The position numbers were made by a program, and so were the translations under genes. A DNA stretch of 64,000 nucleotides from Actinotalea soli. GTDB lineage: Bacteria > Actinomycetota > Actinomycetes > Actinomycetales > Cellulomonadaceae. The stretch is from positions 1-64,000 of the forward strand of contig NZ_JAGEMK010000004.1 in assembly GCF_017565425.1 (NCBI RefSeq), read 5' to 3'. Positions 17,911-26,574 of the stretch are shown in pieces (position 1 is the stretch's first letter; every line of letters starts with the position of its first letter). Below the pieces are notes generated by a model that was given only the letters and a program-made list of their open reading frames with translations, was not told the DNA's origin and made no database searches.

Positions 17911-17948
17911 GCTGGGTGGCTGACCTCCGCGGAGGTCAGCCACCCAGC
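17911..17948. terminator. 38-base perfect palindrome, bidirectional terminator
   Basis: A perfect palindrome centred on CCGCGG begins and ends with GCTGGGTGGC/GCCACCCAGC. It lies 22 bases after the asnB stop and 21 bases before the end of the convergent acyltransferase gene, where a two-way terminator is expected. No T-run is present. An 11-base direct repeat, CAGCGGGGAAC (17891-17901 and 17948-17958), brackets it. Confidence 0.7.
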
Positions 17949-17969
17949 AGCGGGGAACGGCGTGAGGGC

Positions 17970-18506
17970 TCAGCGCGCGTCGTCGTGGTGCCCGTCCAGG
18001 CCTGCCCGCCACCCCACCACGCGTGCCGGGCTTCCGACAGCGATGCATCCCGCAGGGAGCGACCGGGAGACCACCGAGCCGGCCCCGACCACAGCCCCGT
18101 CACCGACGGTGACCCCCGGCAGGACGACGACGCGCGCGCCGAGCCACACGTCCGAGCCGATCACCACGTCCCGCTCGACCTTCGGCTGGTCCATGATCGG
18201 CACGCCGTGCCTGGTCCCGTAGTTGCTGGCCGTGATGAAGACCTCCGGCGCGAGCAGCGCGTTGTCCCCCAGCACGATCCGGCCCGTCGAGTCCCCCGCC
18301 CACAGGCAGGACCGCTCACCGACGTGGACGTCGTGACCGAGGCTGATCCGCTCGCCGTTGCGCAGGCTCGCCGTGGGCGACATCCGCAGGCCCGGACCAG
18401 CGCTCATGCGGCGCCTGGGCTCGACGTGGGCGTAGGAGTAGAAGCGGGCGACCTTGAGCAGGTGGACGAGCAGGCGCGGGCGGAGCACCGCCGGGAGCCG
18501 ACTCAT
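17970..18506 (-). CDS. hexapeptide-repeat acyltransferase
   Basis: Protein of 178 residues with left-handed beta-helix repeats: ISLGHDVHVGERSCLWAG, IVLGDNALLAPEVFITAS, then VVIGSDVWLGARVVVLPGVTVGDGAVVGAGSVVS. This is the pattern of WcaF/maltose-acetyltransferase-like O-acetyltransferases. It likely acetylates a sugar of the polysaccharide. The ATG overlaps the upstream GT2 stop by 4 bases. It is last gene of the minus-strand operon running from 23071. Confidence 0.85.
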   Translation of the reverse strand: MSRLPAVLRPRLLVHLLKVARFYSYAHVEPRRRMSAGPGLRMSPTASLRNGERISLGHDVHVGERSCLWAGDSTGRIVLGDNALLAPEVFITASNYGTRHGVPIMDQPKVERDVVIGSDVWLGARVVVLPGVTVGDGAVVGAGSVVSRSLPAGCIAVGSPARVVGWRAGLDGHHDDAR

Positions 18507-19354
18507 CCGGGGACCCGTGAGGTCCGGTCGGCCGCCCAGGACCGGTCACCCGTGGCGCGACGTCGCGCGGCCAGCACCCGGCTGGCGACGGTCACCACCA
18601 CGAAGGCGAGCAGATCGGCCAGGCTGATGACACGCGCCCGGGCCAACCTCAGCAGGTCCTGCAGCCCGTGGTCGGACTCGGGCGGCCGCAGCTGGTCGAG
18701 CTCGCGGTTGCCGTTGACGATGCGCGCGCGGCGAGCCACGAGGGCGGACACCGTCCGTGCTGCGTGAGCGACGAACTCACCGCTCACGACCACCCGCTGA
18801 CTCACCGGGAACTGCCGCAGGACCCACCCGTCGTCGTTCGTGACGTCGGGCAGCGCACCGATGTCGGCGAGGGCTGCGGCGTTGAGCGCGAAGACGCCGG
18901 AGCCGACCATCGAGGAGCTCACGTACGGCAGAGCGGTCCAGGCCCGGTAGTAGCGGCGCACCCACCACGAGGAACGAGAGGCGTCCACCCGGAGCCGCGC
19001 CGAGGCCAGGACGGGCTCCGCCCGCCCCAGGACACGGCACACGGCGAGGGCCGTGGACGTCGGCAGCTCGATGTCCGCGTCCAGGACCACGACCGGCCCA
19101 CCCGCAGCGTGATCGATGCCCTCACGGATCGCCGCGATCTTGGACGGGCGGTCGAGGTCGATCACGACGACCGGGAAGCGCAGCCTGTCGGCCGCGGCCC
19201 GTGCCCTCGCCACCGTGCCGTCGCTGGAGCCGTTGCTCACGACCACCACGTCGAAGTCGTCGGGCCGCGCGCCGGCGAGCAAGACCTCGAGACAGCGCTC
19301 GATCACGGACTCTTCGTCGTGCGCAGGGATGACGATCGTCGCTCGATCAGCCAC
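18503..19354 (-). CDS. glycosyltransferase family 2
   Basis: GT2 enzyme of 283 residues: TIVIPAHDEESVIERCLEVL at the N-terminus, VVVVSNGSSDGT for nucleotide-sugar binding, and VVLDADIELP as the metal-binding D-x-D region near residue 90. A hydrophobic segment near the C-terminus (VISLADLLAFVVVTVASRVL) may anchor it to the membrane. It probably transfers the sugar made by the preceding four genes. It lies 45 bases after the oxidoreductase gene and overlaps the acyltransferase gene by 4 bases. Confidence 0.85.
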   Translation of the reverse strand: MADRATIVIPAHDEESVIERCLEVLLAGARPDDFDVVVVSNGSSDGTVARARAAADRLRFPVVVIDLDRPSKIAAIREGIDHAAGGPVVVLDADIELPTSTALAVCRVLGRAEPVLASARLRVDASRSSWWVRRYYRAWTALPYVSSSMVGSGVFALNAAALADIGALPDVTNDDGWVLRQFPVSQRVVVSGEFVAHAARTVSALVARRARIVNGNRELDQLRPPESDHGLQDLLRLARARVISLADLLAFVVVTVASRVLAARRRATGDRSWAADRTSRVPG

Positions 19355-19399
19355 GGATGCCCTCCTGCTCGACGACTCGCGCGGCGGACCCGTGCGGCG

Positions 19400-20695
19400 T
19401 CATGGCACCAGGTCCACCATGGCCGCCTGCGCCGCCCGCAGCTGGTCCACGAGCCGTCCCTGCGGCAGCTCGACGTCGGCGTAGGTCAGGGCGCCGTCCT
19501 TCGGGACGTCCCTCAGCAGCCGGCACCCCTCGGCCACACCGACCGGCAGCAGCGCGTCGCGCGCGGTGACGTCCGCCCGCTCGGCCTCGCCGTAGTAGTG
19601 GTAGCCACCGAGGGCGTCGAGCACGGTCCCTGCCGCCAGGTCGGTCTTGGCCGTCGTGACGGCCTCGACCGTGGGGGCGCCGACCGGGACGATCGTGGCC
19701 TCACCGAGCAGGGCGGCACGGGCGATCGTGTTGGGCACCTCGAAGTGGCACAGGTGGTACGGCGTGTAGAAGCTGTAGAGCGGTCCGGTACCCAGCTTGT
19801 AGAGCTCGAGGTAGTGCCGCTGCTTGGGGTCGTCATGGGTCGCGAAGACGTAGACGCCCGGTCCGGGCTGCGCGCCGACGACGTAGTCCACGGCGCCGCC
19901 CAGGGCACGAAGCTCGTCGACGTCGTACCGAGCCGTGAGCGTGTCGATGTGCTCGGGGTGGTCCCGGCCGAGCATCCCGCGCCGGTGCACCGACATGCCG
20001 GTCGCGTTGGCCACGACGGCCTGCTCGATGCTGATCTTGGTCCCGTCCGCGAAACTCGTGACCATGTGGGGGTCCTGCCCCCAGCGGCGTGCGAAGCCCT
20101 CCTGCGTCGTGGGGTTGCGGTAGGGGTCCTGCAGACCCTTGATGTTGCCGCAGACGAGGGGCTCGAGCCCCATCCCCTTGACGAAGCGGTACAGGTTCAT
20201 CTGCACCCCCGGCTGGTCCCCGTCGCAGCCCGTGTAGACGACCCCGGCCGAGGCTGCCCGGCGAGCGAGCTCGGGCCCGACCGTCGCGTCGACCTCGGCG
20301 TTCATCAGGACGAGGTGCTTGCCGTGCTCGAAGCAGGACAGGGCGATGCGCGCGCCCAGCTCGACGGCTCCGGTCACGTCGACCACCACGTCCACCCCGT
20401 CGGCGCGGGTGACCGCCTCCATGTCCGGGGTGACGGCCGGCGTCCCGGCCAGGACGGCGCGGTCCAGCGCCGCGGCGTCGTCCACGTGCACGACCTTCTC
20501 GACCCCGGCCTCGGTGAAGGCCCGCTCGCCCTGCTCGGGGCGACGCGCCGCGATGGCCACGACCTCCATGCCCGGGACCGAGTTGACGATCTGGTTGACC
20601 AGCCCCCGGCCCATGAACCCTGCACCCACCAGGGCGACGCGGATCGGGCGGGAGTCCCGCTGGCGCTCGGCGAGCATCCTGTCGACGATGATCAC
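19400..20695 (-). CDS. NAD(P)-dependent oxidoreductase with SAF-like C-terminal domain
   Basis: Protein of 431 residues. A Rossmann fold opens with VALVGAGFMGRGLV, then ARRPEQGE. The middle resembles homoserine-dehydrogenase-like oxidoreductases (GCDGDQPGVQMNLYRFVKGMGLEPLVCGNIKG). The C-terminus (TKTDLAAGTVLDALGGYHYYG) looks like a SAF domain. Members occur next to RfbF, an SDR and an RmlC-like protein in surface-polysaccharide clusters; the reaction is not settled. GTG at 20695 is chosen because it overlaps the RmlC-like stop by 4 bases; ATG at 20677 is the alternative. The longer frame to 21100 overlaps a better gene. Confidence 0.75.
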   Translation of the reverse strand: MIIVDRMLAERQRDSRPIRVALVGAGFMGRGLVNQIVNSVPGMEVVAIAARRPEQGERAFTEAGVEKVVHVDDAAALDRAVLAGTPAVTPDMEAVTRADGVDVVVDVTGAVELGARIALSCFEHGKHLVLMNAEVDATVGPELARRAASAGVVYTGCDGDQPGVQMNLYRFVKGMGLEPLVCGNIKGLQDPYRNPTTQEGFARRWGQDPHMVTSFADGTKISIEQAVVANATGMSVHRRGMLGRDHPEHIDTLTARYDVDELRALGGAVDYVVGAQPGPGVYVFATHDDPKQRHYLELYKLGTGPLYSFYTPYHLCHFEVPNTIARAALLGEATIVPVGAPTVEAVTTAKTDLAAGTVLDALGGYHYYGEAERADVTARDALLPVGVAEGCRLLRDVPKDGALTYADVELPQGRLVDQLRAAQAAMVDLVP

Positions 20696-21237
20696 TGGTC
20701 GGCCCCCAGGCTCGCGACCAGGGGCCACGAGGCGTCCTTGTCGGAGATGAGGGTCACCTCGTGCGGCCAGGAGATGCCGAAGGCGGGGTCGTCGTAGCGG
20801 TACCCCTGCTCGCCCCCGGGCACGTACGGGCCACTGACCTGGTAGGTCACCTCGGTGCCGTCGACGAGGGTCTGGTAGCCGTGGGCCACGTAGGCGGGGA
20901 TGAACAGCGCCCGCCGGTTCTCGGCCGTGAGCTCGACCATGACGTGCTGGCCGTAGGTCGGGGACTCGGGACGGACGTCGACCGCCACGTCCACGATCGC
21001 CCCCGCGGTGCACCGGACGAGCTTGCCCTCGGCGTGCGGGGGCACCTGCCGGTGCAGACCGCGCAGGGTGCCTGCCTTGTGGTTGTACGACAGGTTGCAC
21101 TGGGCGACGCCGACGTCGATGCCGTGGGCGGCGAACTCCTCGGCGTCGAAGGTCCGCGCGAACAGCCCACGGTCGTCGGAGAAGGGGTCCAGGTCGACGA
21201 TGATCGCACCGTCGACGGCCGTGGTCGTGTACCTCAT
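20692..21237 (-). CDS. RmlC-like dTDP-4-dehydrorhamnose 3,5-epimerase family protein
   Basis: Cupin of 181 residues with RmlC landmarks: FSDDRGLFARTFDAEEFAAHGI, CNLSYNHKAGTLRGLHRQ with the catalytic His, VDVRPESPTYGQ, and IPAYVAHGYQTL. Because it sits in a CDP-sugar operon it may act on a CDP-linked 4-keto sugar rather than dTDP-rhamnose. The ATG at 21237 overlaps the SDR stop by 4 bases, which fixes the start; the frame extends to 21405 without support. Confidence 0.85.
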   Translation of the reverse strand: MRYTTTAVDGAIIVDLDPFSDDRGLFARTFDAEEFAAHGIDVGVAQCNLSYNHKAGTLRGLHRQVPPHAEGKLVRCTAGAIVDVAVDVRPESPTYGQHVMVELTAENRRALFIPAYVAHGYQTLVDGTEVTYQVSGPYVPGGEQGYRYDDPAFGISWPHEVTLISDKDASWPLVASLGADQ

Positions 21238-22262
21238 GGCTGCACCGTCCAGAAGAGCTTCTCGTCCACCTGGCCGGTGGCCATGAGGTGCTGGATCTGC
21301 TTCAGGCGCGTGTGGCCCCGGCCCTGGAAGGTGGGGGCGTCGAGGTCGATGCGCTCGAAGACCTCGCGCAGCTGCACGGCGCCCTTCTTGACGTCCCACT
21401 CGCACTCGAAGCCCGGGAGCACCCGGCGGATCTTGTCGAAGGCCACCTGGTAGCTGCGGTTGTCGGCGCTCGGCGGGCCGAACGTCACCTCGCAGCCCGG
21501 GAACTCGGCCGCGACCGTCTCGGCGATCTCACGGACGGTGCGGTTGTTCTCCTCGCTGCCCACGTTCAGGACCTGGGCGTGCACGTCGGCACGGGGGGCG
21601 GCGAGCACCATCCGGATCGCGCGGGCGATGTCCAGGCCGTGCACCAGCGGCCGCCAGGGCGTGCCGTCGCTCGTCATCGCGATGCTCTTCTCCGTCCAGG
21701 CCAGCCCGGCGAGGTTGTTGAGCACGATGTCGAAGCGCATGCGCGGGGAGGCGCCGAAGGCCGTCGCGTTGCGCAGGAAGGTCGGCGAGAAGGAGTCGTC
21801 GGCGAGCGGGGTCACGTCGCGCTCGACCAGTGCCTTGCAGCGCGCGTACGCGGTCTGCGGGTTGGTCGGGCTCGTCTCGTCGACCACGCCGTCGGCCACG
21901 CCGTACACGCTGCACGAGGACATGTAGACGAAGCGCGAGACCCCGGCCTCCTTGGCCAGGGTCGCGAGGCGCACCGAGCCGTGGTGGTTGATGTCGTACG
22001 TGACGTCACCGATGAGGTCACCGATGGGGTCGTTGCTGAGCTCGGCCATGTGGACGACCGCGTCGAACCCCTCGAGGTCGGCGACCGTGATGTCGCGGAT
22101 GTCCTTGGAGACGGTCCGGGGCACCTCGGGCGAGCCGTGGTAGAGCCAGCCGTGACGGTAGTAGCCCGTGTCGACGCCCACGACGTCGTGCCCCTCCGCG
22201 AGGAGGGTGGGGGCGAGCAGGGAGCCGAGGTACCCCTCGGTACCGGTGACGAGAACGCGCAC
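21234..22262 (-). CDS. extended SDR-family sugar-nucleotide epimerase/dehydratase
   Basis: Protein of 342 residues. The NAD-binding motif GTEGYLG lies at residues 7-13, MSSCSVYG follows mid-protein, and the catalytic Y-x3-K is in AYARCKALVE. It resembles UDP-glucose-4-epimerase-like extended SDRs; the substrate is uncertain. It could be the 4,6-dehydratase or an epimerase acting on the CDP-sugar made by the previous gene. The GTG at 22262 lies two bases past the RfbF stop and begins directly with VRVLVTG, which fixes the start. Confidence 0.85.
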   Translation of the reverse strand: MRVLVTGTEGYLGSLLAPTLLAEGHDVVGVDTGYYRHGWLYHGSPEVPRTVSKDIRDITVADLEGFDAVVHMAELSNDPIGDLIGDVTYDINHHGSVRLATLAKEAGVSRFVYMSSCSVYGVADGVVDETSPTNPQTAYARCKALVERDVTPLADDSFSPTFLRNATAFGASPRMRFDIVLNNLAGLAWTEKSIAMTSDGTPWRPLVHGLDIARAIRMVLAAPRADVHAQVLNVGSEENNRTVREIAETVAAEFPGCEVTFGPPSADNRSYQVAFDKIRRVLPGFECEWDVKKGAVQLREVFERIDLDAPTFQGRGHTRLKQIQHLMATGQVDEKLFWTVQP

Positions 22263-22264
22263 GA

Positions 22265-23071
22265 TCAGTCCTTCCAGATCTTCCACGGGGCGGTGCCGGA
22301 GTCCCAGAGCTTGTTGAGCTCGGTCCAGTCCCGGAAGGTGTCCATCCCCATCCAGAAGCCCTGGTGCTCGAAGACCGACAGCTGCCGGTCGCGGGCGAGG
22401 GTCTGCAGGGGGGCGGACTCGAGCATCATGTCGACGTCGTCCGGGATGTACTTCTCGACGAACTCCCGCTCGAAGAGGAAGAAGCCGCCGTTGACCCAGC
22501 CCTCGGCGAGGGTGGGCTTCTCGTTGAACTCGGTGACGGTCGAGCCGTCGACGTGCATCTCGCCGTAGCGGCTGCTCGGGTGGACCCCCGTGAGGGTGCC
22601 CAGGAGTCCCGAGCGCTCGTGGTGCTCGACGAGCGAGGTGATGTCGACGTCGCCGATGCCGTCGCCGTAGGTCAGGGCGAAGCGCGGGGCGTCGAGGTGC
22701 TGGGCGAGCCGGGCGACCCGCGCGCCGGTACCCGTGGTGAGCCCGGTCTCGACGAAGGTGATCTCCCAGTCCTCACGACCGACCTCGTTGTGGAACACGG
22801 GCTCGTCGCCGTTGCCCAGGTGCAGCGTGAAGTCCGAGGTGAGGTGCCGGTAGTCCAGGAAGTACTGCTTGATCAGGTCGGACTTGTAGCCGAGCGCCAG
22901 CACGAACTTGCGGAACCCGTGCTCGCTGTACGTCTTCATGACGTGCCACAGGATCGGCCGACCGCCGATGTCCACGAGCGGCTTGGGCAGCTTCTCGCTC
23001 GCCTCGCGCAGCCGTGTCCCCATGCCACCGCACAGGATCACCACCGGAATGTCACTCACGTCGTGGGCCAT
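22265..23071 (-). CDS. rfbF: glucose-1-phosphate cytidylyltransferase
   Basis: Makes CDP-glucose from CTP and glucose-1-phosphate, the entry to CDP-sugar synthesis. The 268-residue product has the nucleotidyltransferase signature CGGMGTRL at residues 14-21, then KPLVDIGGRPILWHVMK, and RfbF-specific parts FALTYGDGIGDVD and QGFWMGMDTFRDWTELNKLW. The ATG at 23071 is preceded by GGAGGGG. It is first gene of a six-gene minus-strand operon, divergent from the Wzz-like gene. Confidence 0.92.
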   Translation of the reverse strand: MAHDVSDIPVVILCGGMGTRLREASEKLPKPLVDIGGRPILWHVMKTYSEHGFRKFVLALGYKSDLIKQYFLDYRHLTSDFTLHLGNGDEPVFHNEVGREDWEITFVETGLTTGTGARVARLAQHLDAPRFALTYGDGIGDVDITSLVEHHERSGLLGTLTGVHPSSRYGEMHVDGSTVTEFNEKPTLAEGWVNGGFFLFEREFVEKYIPDDVDMMLESAPLQTLARDRQLSVFEHQGFWMGMDTFRDWTELNKLWDSGTAPWKIWKD

Positions 23072-23186
23072 GTCGCCCCTCCCCCAGGTCGTCGAGTCGC
23101 CGGCGCTCCCGGGACGAGTGACCCGACGCACCGCGTCCTTGCAGGCCCAACGATACGGGTACGGAGGGGAGCAATTCGGACAGATC

Positions 23187-23210
23187 GTGTGAAAATCACC
23201 CGTTTGCGTC
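23187..23210 (+). promoter_or_regulatory. TCACCCG element upstream of the Wzz-like operon
   Basis: CGTGTGA (23187-23193), 11 bases, TTGCGT (23205-23210). TCACCCG occupies 23197-23203, about 89 bases before the chosen wzz-like start, and GTGA-AAA-TCAC forms an inverted repeat. It partly matches the element at three other island promoters, but no clear -10 at the 21-22-base distance is visible. It is also about 126 bases upstream of rfbF. Confidence 0.4.
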
Positions 23211-23288
23211 AGGGTCGGGCGTCCGTCGTGGGGCACTATGGACGAGGGCTCGTCGGTGCGCCCTCCCCACACCCCTTGGATGGAGCTC

Positions 23289-24260
23289 ATGGACGTCTGG
23301 ACCCTTCTCCGCACGACCCTACGACGCTGGTACGTCTTCGTACCCGTCCTCGTCGTCGCCCTCGCCCTCGGCTACACGGCGGCCCGCGACCTCCCCCCGG
23401 TCTACGTGACGCAGAGCTCGGCCATCCTCACGGGCCCGGCGCTCATCCCCGGCGACGAGGAGGGCGAGATCGACGAGATCAACCCCTTCCTGAGCCTGGG
23501 CGGCTCGCTCACGACGACCACCGCGGCCATGGTCGTGCTGATGGACAGCGAGCCCACCCGCTACGAGCTCGACGAGGCCGGCCTGGAGACCGAGTACGAG
23601 GTCGACCGGGTCGACGCGGTGCTCTACTTCGACGTCGAGGGGCTCGACGAGGTCGCCGTGACCGAGACGGCCAACGAGCTCGTCCGGATCGCCGACGTCA
23701 AGCTCGCGGAGCTGCAGGAAGCAGCCGACAGCGACCCGGACACCCGCATCCAGGTGGTCCCGCTGACCTCCCCCCAGGTCGCCCTCGAGGGCTCGACCGG
23801 AGGCGTGCAGCTCATCGCGGTCGCGGGCGTCGTCGGGCTCGTGCTCGGCTCCGGCCTGGCGGTCGCCCTGGACGGCTTCCTCACCTGGCGGCGGCGGCGC
23901 GCGGAGGAGGCCACCCTGGCCTCCGAGAGCGTCAGCGCCGTCGGATGGTCGCCCGCCGACGAGAGGGACCCGGTCGAGGGCGACCCGGTCGAGGGCGGCC
24001 AGGTCGAGGGCGGCCAGGTCGAGGGTGGCCAGGTCGGGGGCGACGTCGTCGAGCTCCCCGAGGCGCCGACGTGGGCCGCAGCCGAGGAGCCGAGGGACGA
24101 GGACGCCCCGGCGACCGAGCCCGACGCGACCGAGCGTGCACGCCACGTCGCGCCGGAGAGCCCCGAGGCCACCGACGCGACGCACGACCAGGCCGATGCC
24201 GAGCCCTCCGAGCACGACCACCTGGCGTCGAGCGGCAGACGGACGACCGAGCACGGCTGA
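23289..24260 (+). CDS. Wzz/YveK-like polysaccharide chain-length protein
   Basis: Polysaccharide co-polymerase of about 323 residues. One transmembrane helix follows the start (WYVFVPVLVVALALGYTAA) and another is near residues 175-195 (LIAVAGVVGLVLGSGLAVAL), enclosing an extracytoplasmic domain. The cytoplasmic tail of about 120 residues is acidic and disordered, with a tandem pentapeptide repeat; no BY-kinase domain is fused and none is nearby. ATG 23289 is favoured because the first helix then starts in the normal place; ATG 23238 is an alternative with 17 more residues. It precedes wzy by 8 bases. Confidence 0.8.
   Translation: MDVWTLLRTTLRRWYVFVPVLVVALALGYTAARDLPPVYVTQSSAILTGPALIPGDEEGEIDEINPFLSLGGSLTTTTAAMVVLMDSEPTRYELDEAGLETEYEVDRVDAVLYFDVEGLDEVAVTETANELVRIADVKLAELQEAADSDPDTRIQVVPLTSPQVALEGSTGGVQLIAVAGVVGLVLGSGLAVALDGFLTWRRRRAEEATLASESVSAVGWSPADERDPVEGDPVEGGQVEGGQVEGGQVGGDVVELPEAPTWAAAEEPRDEDAPATEPDATERARHVAPESPEATDATHDQADAEPSEHDHLASSGRRTTEHG
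23967..24041 (+). repeat. five tandem 15-base repeats inside the Wzz-like gene
   Basis: Five in-frame 15-base units encode DPVEG, DPVEG, GQVEG, GQVEG, GQVGG in the cytoplasmic tail of the chain-length protein. Unit number can change by slippage without breaking the frame. Confidence 0.9.
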
Positions 24261-24268
24261 GGGCACCC

Positions 24269-25684
24269 ATGAGCAGCCCCGTGGACCCTCCGCAGCGACT
24301 CCTGCGCGACCCTCTCCTCGTCGTCCACCTGGTCCTGATCCTGTCCCTGGCGATCCCGGGGCGCCTCATCGTCGAACCGTTGGGGGCCCTCGGAGCCCCC
24401 GCGACCATCCTCACGATCGGCGCGGTCGCCCTCTACGTGATCGCCCGGATGATCCCGGGTTACCTCGCCGACGGGTACCAGCCGATGCGGGTCCCGCTGA
24501 TCCTCTTCTGGGTCGTGATGCTGGTCAGCTACGGCGCGGGCAAGGTGCAGGTCCTCAGCGTCCTGGAGACGAACGCGAGCGACCGTGCCCTGATCGTCCA
24601 GACCGGGTACGTGGCCCTCGCGCTCCTCGTCGCCGACGGCACGCGTACCCGGCGAGACCTCGACCGGCTGCTGCGCCTGGTCGTGGTCATGGCCTCGGCA
24701 CTGGCGGTCTACGGCATCGTGCAGTTCGTCACGGACATCGCCCCCGACATGTACATCCACGTGCCGGGCCTCACCCTGCAGGCCGCCGAGGTCTCGGCCG
24801 AACGCTCGATCTTCACCCGGGTGCAGGGCACGGCGCTCCACCCCATCGAGTTCGGTGTGGTGCTCGCCATCGCCCTGCCCGTCGCGCTGCACTACATGCT
24901 CCACGGCACCGCCGACGGCCGCCGCTCGCACTGGTGGAAGGTCGCTGTGGTGACCATGGTCGTCGCGTCACCGATGGCCGTCTCGCGATCCTCGGTGCTG
25001 GGGATCGGGGTCGGGGTCGGGGTGCTCGCCCTGACGTGGACCAACCGCCAACGTCTCATCGGGGCCGTGGCCGGGATGGTCCTCCTCGTCGCGATGCGCT
25101 CCACCTTCCCCGGCCTGCTCGGCACCCTGCGCGCCATGTTCGTCTTCGCCGGGGACGACCCGAGCATCGAGGGCCGCACCCAGGACTTCCCGCGCGTCAT
25201 GGCCTTCTTCCAGGAGAACCCGTGGCTGGGACGTGGCCTCGGGACGTTGGTACCCGCCGAGCACTTCTTCCTCGACAACCAGTACCTGGGTGAGCTGATC
25301 ACCGGGGGGCTCGTGGCCCTGGCGATGCTCATCGCACTGTTCCTGGCGGCGATCGGCGTGGGCCGCGGCGTGTTCCACCACGCGCAGGGCCCCGACGCGC
25401 GCGCCCTGGGCCAGGCCCTGGTCGCCGCCTCGGCGGTGAGCCTCGTGACCTGGGTCACCTATGACGGGATGGGCTTCCGCACCAACGCCGCGCTGGCGTT
25501 CATCGTCTTCGGCGCGACGGGCGCCCTCTGGCGGCTCGAGGTCGGGCGTCGGCACTGGGGGCGCGGGCTCAACAAGCGCCCGCCAGCCGTCGAGCGCCCC
25601 GAGCCCGGGCCTGTCGAGACGCGCACCGCGCAGACGACGGCGGGCCAGGTCGCCGAACCTGCAGCCCTCGGAGGGCCCTCATGA
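24269..25684 (+). CDS. O-antigen ligase/polymerase-like membrane protein (Wzy)
   Basis: Polytopic protein of 471 residues with about 10-12 hydrophobic helices. It has a large periplasm-facing loop containing GRTQDFPRVMAFFQENPWLGRGLGTL, the arrangement of the Wzy_C/O-antigen ligase family. It is expected to polymerise lipid-linked repeat units on the outer face of the membrane. It follows the Wzz-like partner by 8 bases, and its stop overlaps the next gene's ATG by 4 bases. The C-terminal ~40 residues are a polar Pro-rich tail. Confidence 0.85.
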   Translation: MSSPVDPPQRLLRDPLLVVHLVLILSLAIPGRLIVEPLGALGAPATILTIGAVALYVIARMIPGYLADGYQPMRVPLILFWVVMLVSYGAGKVQVLSVLETNASDRALIVQTGYVALALLVADGTRTRRDLDRLLRLVVVMASALAVYGIVQFVTDIAPDMYIHVPGLTLQAAEVSAERSIFTRVQGTALHPIEFGVVLAIALPVALHYMLHGTADGRRSHWWKVAVVTMVVASPMAVSRSSVLGIGVGVGVLALTWTNRQRLIGAVAGMVLLVAMRSTFPGLLGTLRAMFVFAGDDPSIEGRTQDFPRVMAFFQENPWLGRGLGTLVPAEHFFLDNQYLGELITGGLVALAMLIALFLAAIGVGRGVFHHAQGPDARALGQALVAASAVSLVTWVTYDGMGFRTNAALAFIVFGATGALWRLEVGRRHWGRGLNKRPPAVERPEPGPVETRTAQTTAGQVAEPAALGGPS

Positions 25685-26571
25685 CTCGCCGCCCCCGCCC
25701 CCTCGACCGCGCCCTGGGGCTGGGCCTGGGCGTGGCCGTCGCCGGCCTGCTGGCGGCGTGCAGCCCGCCCTCCCCCGACCCGGGAGCGGCGGCCACACCC
25801 TCCGCGACCAGCGACCCGACCTCGCCCGAGGACCAGAGTCCCGTCCCTCCGGACCGCGCAGACTGGCCCGACGACGCGTCCACCGGGGTCACCGAGGGCG
25901 TCGATCTCCGTGAGCGGACCCCGGGCACCTGGGACGCCTCGAGCACCGCGTACGAGGGGGTCCTGGTCCCGGGGGACGTCACGCTCACCGGGGACGACGT
26001 CGTGCTCCGCGACGTCCGCGTCGAGGGGCACCTCCTCGTCACGGGCGACTCCGTGGTGCTCGAGAACGCGGAGGTCGCCACCCTGTCGATCTCCGGGGCG
26101 ACGAACGTGACCGTGCGCAGCACCGAGGTCTTCGGGCTCGAGGGCGAGGACGGCATCCACCTCACCTCGGACCGCGGTCGGGTGGCCGACATCGTGATCG
26201 AGGACAGCTGGATCCACTCGCCGAAGGTGACGGAGTCGAGCCACTACGACGGGATCCAGGTCCGAGGCGTCGACCGCCTCACGTTCCGGGGCAACGCCGT
26301 CGAGCTGGGACCGCACACCCCCGAGCTCAATGCCGCGGTCTTCCTCGAGCAGGCCAACGGCGACAACTTCGACGTCGTCATCGAGGACAACTGGCTCGAC
26401 GGAGGCGGGTTCCCGCTCTACCTCAGCGGCACGGGCGTGACGGTCGCGGGCAACGTCATCGGGCCGGCCCGCGGCTACGGTCTGGTCTACCCGGACGCAG
26501 AGCCCCAGGACCTCGTTCAGGACGGGAACGTCCTCGGCGAGGACGGTGCGGCGGCCACCCTGGAGTGGTGA
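25681..26571 (+). CDS. parallel beta-helix lipoprotein, first paralogue
   Basis: Lipoprotein of 296 residues: signal peptide with lipobox LLAAC, Pro/Ser-rich linker, then about 200 residues of right-handed beta-helix with repeating VTLTGDDVVLRDVRVEG, VTGDSVVLENAEV coils. A strongly conserved block (EDGIHLTSDRGRV, SHYDGIQVRGVDRL, ELGPHTPELNAAVFLEQANG) is shared with the genes at 30411 and 31696. Beta-helix folds are common in polysaccharide lyases, C5-epimerases and adhesins. No catalytic assignment is possible here. ATGA overlap with wzy indicates cotranslation and a link to the polymer. Confidence 0.8.
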   Translation: MTRRPRPLDRALGLGLGVAVAGLLAACSPPSPDPGAAATPSATSDPTSPEDQSPVPPDRADWPDDASTGVTEGVDLRERTPGTWDASSTAYEGVLVPGDVTLTGDDVVLRDVRVEGHLLVTGDSVVLENAEVATLSISGATNVTVRSTEVFGLEGEDGIHLTSDRGRVADIVIEDSWIHSPKVTESSHYDGIQVRGVDRLTFRGNAVELGPHTPELNAAVFLEQANGDNFDVVIEDNWLDGGGFPLYLSGTGVTVAGNVIGPARGYGLVYPDAEPQDLVQDGNVLGEDGAAATLEW

Positions 26572-26574
26572 CCC

